DNA from: CAZTHM01 sp041946825
Lineage (GTDB): Bacteria > Acidobacteriota > Terriglobia > UBA7540
Length of the DNA: 37,762 nucleotides
NCBI GenBank assembly: GCA_041946825.1
Contig: JBHGBD010000036.1
Coordinates: 1 to 37,762 of the forward strand
Direction of reading: 5' to 3'
Shown here one piece after another: positions 31,556-37,762 of the stretch. Made by a program: the position numbers and the translations under genes. How positions within the stretch are numbered: position 1 is the stretch's first letter; the number at the start of each line of letters is the position of its first letter. A model generated the notes under the pieces. The model saw only the letters and a program-made list of their open reading frames with translations. It did not search any database and had not been told where the DNA came from.

Positions 31556-32545
31556 TTAGCTTCGTTGCCGCTCGGGCGCTTCGGATTCTCCGGCGTTCCA
31601 CGGCGCGGCGGCGGGATGGCGAAGCAGGCGAAACAGCCGCCCGCTCGTTTCGATACCTTTGCCAACCAAGGCAATGCTCAGAACGATTTTTACAATGCGG
31701 TCATAGCGGAAGACCGGCGGCCCGAGGATGACCATCAGCATGATGCCGATGGCGAGCAACCCCAGCGCGAATTCCGCCCAGCGCGTCTCGCGCCGCCAGC
31801 GGCCCTGGCGCAGCACGACGAGGTTCAGCGTGAACGCCAGCGCCCACCAGATGTTGAGAATGGGAAGGTAATTGCTGAACTCCGGGCGCAGCATGGGCAG
31901 GCGCCACGCGCCAGTCTTGGGCGCGAAGCCGAAGATCGCCACCCAGTCAGGGAAGAAGTTGAATACCACCGCGAAAAGCAGAATGGCATAGAGCGAGAAG
32001 ACGTGCCCGGCGGCGGAGATGCGTTCGGGGTCTTCGACGGGCGGCAGCTTGGCGGGATTCCACATCTTGCCGGTCAGCTCGCGACGCCGCTGCACACGCT
32101 CGACGATGGCGAAGACCAGCGTCAGCAAGCCGAAGTTGTAAATCGCCGCGTGGAACAGCTTCGCCAGGGCGCCCAGCGCCGTGCCCAGCGTGACCGCTTC
32201 CTCGGGCTTCTGCAGGCTCTTGACGACGCCCGCCACGAAGAACGCCACGAGCAGCGCCGCGAACACCAGGCAGATAATTCCGACCGCTTTGCGATAAATC
32301 GGAAAGAGTCTGGGGCCAATCAAATGCTGCGACGGCGGAGCGTAGCGTGCCGCGACTTCTTCGGGCGAGCCGAACTCGCGCAGCACGCGGGTGACTAAAT
32401 CCCTTTCGGCCGCCTTGCCCGTGGCGCGAGCGCGTTCCTCGACCATGTCGAGCAGAAGCGAGCGCAGTTCCGCCTCGACGTCAGCGCGCATCTCGGCCGG
32501 CAAATGTTCGCCCACTTGATGAACGTAGCGGTCGATCAAATCCAT
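31556..32545 (-). CDS. HAAS-domain multi-pass membrane protein
   Basis: The 329-residue protein begins with a HAAS-type helical domain (1-70: DLIDRYVHQVGEHLPAEMRA, then RVLREFGSPEEVAARY), the usual partner of PadR regulators. About six hydrophobic segments follow (near 86-108, 130-150, 182-203, 228-248, 260-280 and 285-303). It sits in the inner membrane. The family's job is not well known; pairs of PadR and HAAS proteins often control envelope stress or export. AAGGAG precedes ATG 32545, which lies only 12 bases after the PadR stop, so the two form an operon. Confidence 0.82.
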   Translation of the reverse strand: MDLIDRYVHQVGEHLPAEMRADVEAELRSLLLDMVEERARATGKAAERDLVTRVLREFGSPEEVAARYAPPSQHLIGPRLFPIYRKAVGIICLVFAALLVAFFVAGVVKSLQKPEEAVTLGTALGALAKLFHAAIYNFGLLTLVFAIVERVQRRRELTGKMWNPAKLPPVEDPERISAAGHVFSLYAILLFAVVFNFFPDWVAIFGFAPKTGAWRLPMLRPEFSNYLPILNIWWALAFTLNLVVLRQGRWRRETRWAEFALGLLAIGIMLMVILGPPVFRYDRIVKIVLSIALVGKGIETSGRLFRLLRHPAAAPWNAGESEAPERQRS

Positions 32546-32557
32546 GGTCGTTCTCCT

Positions 32558-32899
32558 TCAGGCCAAGAGGCGCTCGATGGCGCGGGCCAGGGCACGCCAC
32601 TCGGCGGCGAGTTCGCGCTCCACCTGCTCGCCGTGCGCGCTGATGCGGTAGTAGCGGCGCGGCCGGCCGTCTTCGATCCGCCAGCGGCTGCGTAACAGGC
32701 CTTGCGCTTCGAGCCGCCGCAGCAGGGGATAGAGCGTGCCTTCGTCGATTTCGAGTGCCCGGTCGGCCAGCAGCTTCTTGAGCGAATAGCCGTATTGCTC
32801 GCGGTGTAGCTGGCTGAGCACGGCCAGCACCAGCGCCCCGCGGCGGAATTCCAGCGTCAGGTTCTCGCGAAGCTCAGACTGTGCGGCGCTCGCTACCAT
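32558..32899 (-). CDS. PadR-family transcriptional regulator
   Basis: The product has 113 residues from ATG 32899. The PadR winged helix is clear: FRRGALVLAVLSQLHREQYG, then YSLKKLLADRALEIDEGTLYPLLRRLEAQG, LLRSRW, and GRPRRYYRISAHG for the wing. A longer frame starts at 32935, but that TTG is part of the promoter's TTGACA, so it is not used. No Shine-Dalgarno site precedes ATG 32899; the promoter would start transcription at or just before it. PadR proteins are small repressors released by ligands. This one probably controls itself and the HAAS gene. Confidence 0.88.
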   Translation of the reverse strand: MVASAAQSELRENLTLEFRRGALVLAVLSQLHREQYGYSLKKLLADRALEIDEGTLYPLLRRLEAQGLLRSRWRIEDGRPRRYYRISAHGEQVERELAAEWRALARAIERLLA

Positions 32900-32902
32900 G
32901 CT

Positions 32903-32920
32903 GCGCACTGTACTATGCGC
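32903..32920. promoter_or_regulatory. Candidate PadR operator
   Basis: GCGCA (32903-32907) and TGCGC (32916-32920) are perfect arms around 8 bases centred on GTAC. The site covers the -10 element of the PadR promoter, as a repressor site should. PadR sites are often short arms 8 bases apart. Confidence 0.5.
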
Positions 32921-32935
32921 CACACAGCTTGTCAA
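32907..32935 (-). promoter_or_regulatory. Sigma-70 promoter of the padR-HAAS operon
   Basis: On the minus strand TTGACA (32935-32930), 17 bases, TACAGT (32912-32907). Transcription should start about 32900, at the ATG itself, giving a leaderless mRNA. Confidence 0.65.
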
Positions 32936-32969
32936 GGGACATTATGTCGGTGGGCTGGGTTTGGGTGGC

Positions 32970-33000
32970 GCAGACCCGGATGCCGTTTATCGGGGTCTGC
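32970..33000. repeat. Hairpin with the TGCCGTTTATCGGGG motif
   Basis: GCAGACCCGGAT (32970-32981) pairs with ATCGGGGTCTGC (32989-33000) at 11 of 12 positions. TGCCGTTTATCGGGG (32981-32995) is identical to 13283-13297. Confidence 0.55.
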
Positions 33001-33088
33001 GGCTCTTACCGTTGGGGAGTGAAAAGCCGTCCGCCAACTGGCGGCTTCGAATCCGCCGGACTATGCGCTACCGCCCTGCTTATAGCAT

Positions 33089-33118
33089 TTGACATAGCCG
33101 TATATAGTGGCGTACTGT
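33089..33118 (+). promoter_or_regulatory. Possible promoter of the kinase gene
   Basis: TTGACA (33089-33094), then TACTGT (33113-33118) after 18 bases. It lies about 30 bases before the kinase start; A/T content rises here. Confidence 0.45.
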
Positions 33119-33149
33119 TTAGCCATGACTTCGGGCTGGAGGTCACCCA

Positions 33150-34664
33150 ATGTCTGCCGCCCCGATTCCGCAGTTGCAACCCGTCGTAACCCCACTTGAC
33201 ATCAAGAAGGGGACGGAGATAAACAAGCGCTACGTCTTCTCCGACGTCTTAGGGTCCGGCGGCTACGCGACAGTCTGGCGCGCTACTGACAAACAAGAAA
33301 ACCGAAATGTCGCAATCAAAAGACTTCTGCACAAGGCTTGGCCCACCCCTTCGAGAGAGGATATAGACCGCTTTCTCCAGGAAGGGAGAAGCACAGCGAG
33401 ACTCAAGGGACACAAGAACATCGTGGAAGTGTATGACGCTTTCGAAGAACATGGAGAAGCCTTTATCGTCATGGAGTACATTGAAGGCAGTAGTCTCCAA
33501 ACGATCTTTCGTGAGCACATCGCCAGCAACACATGGATCGCCATCGATGAGGGCCTCGAGTATTTTACGCAGATCCTGAACGGCTTGGTCTTCGCCCATT
33601 CCAGCGGCATCTACCACCGGGATGTGAAGCCGTCAAACATTTTGGTGTCAAAGTTGGGAGTCGTCAAACTTGTAGACTTCGGCCTTGCGAAGCGGATGCC
33701 CTTCAAGATGCAGTCTCCTCTGGACAAGGACGTAGGCTTCGCACATAGCGGAACGCCAAGCTTTATGTCATTTGAGCAGGCACGCGGAGATCCGCTCGAC
33801 CAGCAGACGGATATATTTTCGGCAGGTCTGGTGGGATACATCCTCCTTAGCGGGCAGCATCCTTTTAACCATCCGTCCGGAACTGTTGAGATCGTGGACC
33901 TGATACGAGATCCCTCGTATACGTGCATGGATCTCCCCCAGAAGACCGGATTGCCCGAGGGTGTTCGGCAGTGTGTAATGCGGATGCTGTCTAAGGACCG
34001 ATCGAAGCGCTACCAGTCACTAATCGAGCCCATTAATGAACTCACACGGGAAGACGCCCAAATGTGCTCCAACTGCGGCACAGCTAACCCACTAACCGAT
34101 AAATTCTGTGGCGAATGCGGGAACGACCTGCGAGCCACCAAACAAGCCCTGGCTCCCCCAACAACTGGGCCTGTCGCGAAAACCGCAGCGGAATTGACCA
34201 ATCAGGGATTTGAGCAAACCAGAATCTACGACTGGGAAGGCGCCATTGAGAGGTACGAAGCGGCAATAGCGAAAGACCCCAAATACGTACGCGCATATGC
34301 GAACCTAGGATTTGCCCTTAACAAGTTGGGCCGGTATGAGGAGGCTATCGGTGTCCTTACGGAAGGGACCAAACTACCCGCGGACTCGGTGGTGCGTCAC
34401 AGGATGCTAGACTCACTTGGATTCGCGAAGACCAATTTGAAGCACTTTGAAAGCGCGATACAGGATTACACCAACGCGATCAAGCTGAACCCCGAAAATC
34501 CTCGCGTCTTCCTGCACCGTGCTGAGGCCGCAGCCCAACTTGGCACGCCAGACAAGGAAGACCAAGCCTATAGCGACGTCACGCAAGCATTATCTGTTGA
34601 TCCCACGTATCTGCCAGCGCTTCGCCTGAAGAGTCTGCTGGAAAGGCGCAGATTCAATCGGTAA
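33150..34664 (+). CDS. Soluble Ser/Thr protein kinase with zinc ribbon and TPRs
   Basis: The protein has 504 residues. A complete Hanks-type kinase domain spans about 28-296: glycine loop GSGGYATV (35-42), VAIK lysine K57, helix-C Glu78, YHRDVKPSN (D158), VDFGLAK (176-182) and the SFEQARGDP activation-segment end. A short zinc ribbon follows (C306, C309, C320, C323), then TPR repeats from about 345 to the end. There is no TM helix, so unlike PknB-type kinases it is cytoplasmic; the TPRs probably choose the substrate. Codon use is clearly less GC-rich than in nearby genes, which suggests transfer. ATG 33150 has a GGAGG at 33138-33142. Confidence 0.9.
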   Translation: MSAAPIPQLQPVVTPLDIKKGTEINKRYVFSDVLGSGGYATVWRATDKQENRNVAIKRLLHKAWPTPSREDIDRFLQEGRSTARLKGHKNIVEVYDAFEEHGEAFIVMEYIEGSSLQTIFREHIASNTWIAIDEGLEYFTQILNGLVFAHSSGIYHRDVKPSNILVSKLGVVKLVDFGLAKRMPFKMQSPLDKDVGFAHSGTPSFMSFEQARGDPLDQQTDIFSAGLVGYILLSGQHPFNHPSGTVEIVDLIRDPSYTCMDLPQKTGLPEGVRQCVMRMLSKDRSKRYQSLIEPINELTREDAQMCSNCGTANPLTDKFCGECGNDLRATKQALAPPTTGPVAKTAAELTNQGFEQTRIYDWEGAIERYEAAIAKDPKYVRAYANLGFALNKLGRYEEAIGVLTEGTKLPADSVVRHRMLDSLGFAKTNLKHFESAIQDYTNAIKLNPENPRVFLHRAEAAAQLGTPDKEDQAYSDVTQALSVDPTYLPALRLKSLLERRRFNR

Positions 34665-34690
34665 AAAAGATGAAATCCGGTAGGTGCTAG

Positions 34691-34751
34691 CCACGGCATG
34701 CTCTTTATGCCGTGGGCTCGTATGATTGTCTGCGCAAGAAAGCCCACGACA
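34691..34751. repeat. Nested hairpins after the kinase gene
   Basis: CCACGGCAT (34691-34699) pairs perfectly with ATGCCGTGG (34707-34715). The right arm also shares CGTGGGCT with AGCCCACG (about 34741-34748), so two alternative stems are possible. No T-run follows. It may still act as a transcript end or be a dispersed repeat. Confidence 0.6.
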
Positions 34752-34791
34752 CAAAAGCGGTGCCGTGGTTACCAACCTCGGCAGATTTCAC

Positions 34792-35703
34792 ATGACGAAG
34801 CATCTGATTTACGCCGCCATGATTCTGGCCGCGCTGGCGGGAGCAACTCCGGCGAGGGCGAGGGACGGGGGCGATCACACCAGCTTCTTCCGGAACGTCG
34901 AGATCCAGCCCGGCGACACGGCCCGGGATGTTGTTTGCATCTACTGCTCGATCCGTGCTGCCGGGAACGTGAAAATGGACCTGGTTACCATCGGCGGCGA
35001 CATCGAGGTCACGGGAAAGATTGATGGCGACGCGGTGGCGGTGGGCGGCGGAGTCAAGCTCGGCCCCGGCGCCGAAGTCACCGGCGACGCCGTGGCGATG
35101 GGCGGCCCGCTCGAACTGGGCGCGCAAGCCAAAATCGGCGGCGATTCCTCGTCGCTTGTCTGGTTCTACGTGCCCGGCCAAAGAAGTGTTCACGCCCGTG
35201 GCGCGCTCGCTTTCGTGGGAGTGTTGCTCGCCATGGCGGTGGTTCTCGCTCTGATACTCCGCGCCGGGCGGCTCGAAAATATCGCCGGCGCTGTTTGCAA
35301 GCGCCCTTGGTGGACAATCATTCTGGGAATCGCTGCCTTCACTCTCTGGGTGGTGATCGTCAGCATAGCGGAAGATTTCGGGCGCGCCGAGGACGCGATT
35401 GATTGGACTTCCACCATCTTGTGCGGCGCGGTGTATGCTGCCGGGCTCGCCGGACTCAGCTTCGGCCTGGGCGCAAAATTCTTCAAGCCCACCGCGCTCC
35501 GCGTCGTGTCTGGCGGGTTGCTACTCGCCTTGCCGCAATTGATTCCCGTGGTCGGAGTCATTGTTTTCCTGGCTGTGGCGATCATGGCGCTCGGCGCGCC
35601 AATCGTCAGCGGTTTTGGCGCGGGAGCAGAGTGGCTGCCCGGCCGCCTGCGCCGCCGGGCAAAGAGTGACTTCGCCCTGAACGGAGCGAAGAATGTGGAG
35701 TAA
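34792..35703 (+). CDS. Bactofilin-like polymer-domain membrane protein
   Basis: The protein has 303 residues from ATG 34792; the frame is open to 34726 but this start gives a signal peptide (LIYAAMILAALAGATPARA). Residues about 35-115 form a beta-helix with short Gly/Val-rich rungs (VTIGGDIEVTGKIDGDAVAV, then GGGVKLGPGAEVTGDAVAMG), as in bactofilins and related polymer-forming domains. Three to four TM helices follow (about 131-155, 172-192, 210-232 and 243-270), and a basic tail. It should sit in the inner membrane with the beta-helix outside. Its stop overlaps the start of the dehydrogenase gene by 11 bases, so the two are translationally linked. Confidence 0.75.
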   Translation: MTKHLIYAAMILAALAGATPARARDGGDHTSFFRNVEIQPGDTARDVVCIYCSIRAAGNVKMDLVTIGGDIEVTGKIDGDAVAVGGGVKLGPGAEVTGDAVAMGGPLELGAQAKIGGDSSSLVWFYVPGQRSVHARGALAFVGVLLAMAVVLALILRAGRLENIAGAVCKRPWWTIILGIAAFTLWVVIVSIAEDFGRAEDAIDWTSTILCGAVYAAGLAGLSFGLGAKFFKPTALRVVSGGLLLALPQLIPVVGVIVFLAVAIMALGAPIVSGFGAGAEWLPGRLRRRAKSDFALNGAKNVE

Positions 35704-37630
35704 GAGCAATTCACGCCTTCGGGCGTGGTACAGCACCGCGGCGATATTTGCGCTGCTCTCTGGCTTGGCGCTGGTCGTAACAATCGCCGCGCGCCCGGCG
35801 GACTCCACAGCCAAGCAAGATTCCGGCGAGTGGCGTTTCTACGGCGGCGATGCGGGCGGCGCCAAATATTCCCCGCTCGAGCAGATCAATCGCCAGAACG
35901 TCACGCGGCTTCGCGAGGCCTGGGTTTACGACACCGCTGACGTGAGCGACGGCACGGTTTACCCGACGCGCTCGGCATTCGAAGCGACGCCGCTGGTCGT
36001 GGACGGCGTGATGTATGTGACCTCGGCATTCTGCCGGGTTATCGCGCTCGATCCCGAGACCGGCGCAAAGCTCTGGGACTTTGACCCGCAAATTGACAAA
36101 ACCATCCGGCGGAATCTCTTCGTCAGCCGCGGCGTCAGCTTCTGGCAAAAAGGGGAGCGCAAACGGATTCTTCTCGCTGACCTCGAGGGCCGGCTGTTTT
36201 CGCTCGATGCGGCATCCGGCAAACCCGACCCGCAGTTCGCACGAGACGGTATGCTCGATTTGAAAGAAGGAATGGTCGAGAAGGACAAGAGCGGGTCCTA
36301 TTCCGTGACTTCTCCGGTCGCGGTCTGCGGCGACGCGGTGATTGCGGGCAGCCTGGTCCACGATGGCACTCCGCGCGGGCCGAGCGGCGACGTGCGCGCC
36401 TTCGACGCGCAAACCGGCAAGCTGCTTTGGCGGTTTCATACTGTGCCGCATCCGGGCGAATTTGGAAACGAAACCTGGGGGGAGGGCGATCCATGGAAAG
36501 GCCGCGGCGGCACTAACGCCTGGTCGGCGATGAGCGTTGATGAAACGAACGGCTTGGTTTTTCTTCCGCTCACGTCACCTTCCTACGATTTCTACGGCGG
36601 CGACCGCCACGGCGAGAATCTTTTCGGGAACAGCGTTGTGGCGCTCGATTGCGCGACCGGCCGGCGCCGCTGGCATTTCCAGACTGTGCACCACGATCTG
36701 TGGGATTACGACTTGCCAGCGCAACCGGTGCTCGTGAATGTGAAGCGCGACGGCAGGCAAGTCCCGGGCGTGGCGCAAGTCACCAAAATGGGATTCGTCT
36801 TCGTGCTCAATCGCCTGACCGGCGAGCCGCTCTTTCCGGTCGAGGAACGGCCGGTGCCGAAAAGCGACCTCGCCGGCGAAGAAAGCTGGCCGACGCAGCC
36901 TTATCCCGTGAAGCCCGCGCCTTTTGCCCGCCAGTCCATGAAGCCCGATGAGATCACGGACGTGACGCCCGAATCGCGGAAAGAGTGCCTGGAGATTCTC
37001 AAAGGCGCGAAGCTGGATGTGAAGATCTACGACCCCATCACCGAAAAGCTCGCGGTTCTGTTTCCCGGCCTGAATGGCGGGACGAACTGGGGCGGGGCTT
37101 CGTTCGATCCGGAGACGCACACGCTCTACGTGAATTCCATGGATGTGGGCGGGCTTTTCCGCATGGCCAGGACGCGCGAGGGCGCGGAGGTACCTTTCGC
37201 TTTGCGCGGATCGGGGCAGGAGTTTCTTTGGGATTCGAATTTCTATCCCTGCCAGAAGCCGCCCTGGGGAATGCTGAGCGCCATTGACTTGAACACCGGC
37301 GAATATCGCTGGCGCAGCGTGCTCGGCGAGTTCGACGAGTTGAAGGCGCGCGGCGTTCCCAAGACCGGCGCACCGAATATTGGGGGAACAATCGTTACCG
37401 CCGGCGGATTGGTTTTCGTTGGTGCGACAAACGACGGGAAGTTTCGCGCTTTCGACAAAGACACCGGCGAAGAATTATGGGTCGCCAGACTCCCCGCCAG
37501 CGGCATGGCTACGCCCATGACTTTTCTGGGGAAGAAAACCGGCAAGCAGTTCGTCGTCATCGCGGCGGGCGGCGGGAACAAGTACGAAAAGAAATTCAGC
37601 GGGAAGCTCGTGGCGTTTGCGCTGCCCTAG
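35693..37630 (+). CDS. PQQ-dependent dehydrogenase-type beta-propeller enzyme
   Basis: A 645-residue exported or membrane-tethered protein. A hydrophobic segment (about 13-33) is a signal or anchor. The rest is an eight-bladed PQQ-type propeller with tryptophan-docking repeats: GEWRFYGGDAGGAKYSPLEQ (45-64), ALDPETGAKLW, AFDAQTGKLLWRF, ALDCATGRRRWHFQ and AFDKDTGEELW. It resembles membrane glucose or quinate dehydrogenases but lacks their five N-terminal TM helices and has no C-terminal cytochrome c, so electrons must pass to another carrier. The substrate is unknown. ATG 35693 lies inside the end of the bactofilin-like gene, showing co-translation. A repeat follows the stop, not a terminator. 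Confidence 0.85.
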   Translation: MWSKSNSRLRAWYSTAAIFALLSGLALVVTIAARPADSTAKQDSGEWRFYGGDAGGAKYSPLEQINRQNVTRLREAWVYDTADVSDGTVYPTRSAFEATPLVVDGVMYVTSAFCRVIALDPETGAKLWDFDPQIDKTIRRNLFVSRGVSFWQKGERKRILLADLEGRLFSLDAASGKPDPQFARDGMLDLKEGMVEKDKSGSYSVTSPVAVCGDAVIAGSLVHDGTPRGPSGDVRAFDAQTGKLLWRFHTVPHPGEFGNETWGEGDPWKGRGGTNAWSAMSVDETNGLVFLPLTSPSYDFYGGDRHGENLFGNSVVALDCATGRRRWHFQTVHHDLWDYDLPAQPVLVNVKRDGRQVPGVAQVTKMGFVFVLNRLTGEPLFPVEERPVPKSDLAGEESWPTQPYPVKPAPFARQSMKPDEITDVTPESRKECLEILKGAKLDVKIYDPITEKLAVLFPGLNGGTNWGGASFDPETHTLYVNSMDVGGLFRMARTREGAEVPFALRGSGQEFLWDSNFYPCQKPPWGMLSAIDLNTGEYRWRSVLGEFDELKARGVPKTGAPNIGGTIVTAGGLVFVGATNDGKFRAFDKDTGEELWVARLPASGMATPMTFLGKKTGKQFVVIAAGGGNKYEKKFSGKLVAFALP

Positions 37631-37644
37631 CGCGTGGTGGAACC

Positions 37645-37745
37645 CACCGCAGAGACGCGGAGAACGCAGAGGAATAGCGGAGAAGAAACAAGCAGACGGT
37701 GCACTCCTGCCGTGCGCACTCCGCGACCTCTGCGTCTCTGCGGTG
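37645..37745. repeat. CCGCAGAGACGC palindrome, third copy
   Basis: CACCGCAGAGACGC (37645-37658) and GCGTCTCTGCGGTG (37732-37745) are perfect arms of the family seen twice at 24744-25037. It again lies just after a plus-strand stop codon. Confidence 0.8.
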
Positions 37746-37762
37746 CGAGGGTGTTGTTGATG

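Overview
The window looks like chromosomal DNA from an acidobacterium (phylum Acidobacteriota; Bryobacterales/Solibacter-like is my best guess, not proven). The reasons are two very large Oar-type TonB-dependent receptors with an N-terminal carboxypeptidase-regulatory domain, a PEP-CTERM protein, a twin-arginine Gfo/Idh/MocA oxidoreductase, DUF5107 and DUF4091 proteins, a HAAS/PadR pair, a fairly GC-rich base composition, and many small palindromic intergenic repeats. No rRNA, tRNA, CRISPR array, transposase, integrase or phage gene was seen.

Layout. 1-7400 (plus strand): a secreted DUF5107-TPR protein, a GNAT acetyltransferase, a STAS-domain protein beside a double-PilZ protein, and a PEP-CTERM surface protein with a clear terminator. 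7524-21270 (all minus strand): a TPR lipoprotein, a NarL-type response regulator with its histidine kinase, a small four-helix-bundle gene between inverted GAGTCGGGAGT repeats, and two tandem paralogous TonB-dependent receptors, each with its own consensus promoter, long leader and two-hairpin 3' end. 21834-28191 (plus): a degradative, exported set made of a two-domain esterase, a methyltransferase with a signal peptide, a DUF4091 glycosidase-like protein and a repeat-containing exported protein. 28227-31441 (mostly minus): a DUF433/DUF5615 toxin-antitoxin pair, a Tat-exported oxidoreductase, an orphan Phd-like antitoxin beside a toxin cut to about 14 residues, and an exported protein of unknown function. 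31556-32899 (minus): a PadR regulator and its HAAS membrane protein. 33150-37630 (plus): a soluble Ser/Thr kinase with a zinc ribbon and TPRs, a bactofilin-like membrane protein and a PQQ-type dehydrogenase.

How it may work together (inference). Many products act in the envelope or outside the cell: outer-membrane uptake by the twin receptors, esterase, DUF4091 and DUF5107 carbohydrate-type enzymes, and periplasmic oxidation by the PQQ and Gfo/Idh/MocA enzymes. This fits a heterotroph living on plant or microbial polymers. The signalling genes (HK/RR, STAS, PilZ, PadR, kinase) are each next to different partners and do not form one pathway.

The most unusual points are the shared cis-elements of the twin receptors (promoter, stem with covarying pair, possible Shine-Dalgarno masking, 3' hairpins), the toxin-antitoxin pair bracketed by two copies of a gene 3' end that differ only synonymously, the beheaded PIN toxin, the PadR promoter whose -10 overlaps a palindrome and whose transcript is probably leaderless, and the exported methyltransferase whose stop codon lies inside a 147-bp tandem duplication.
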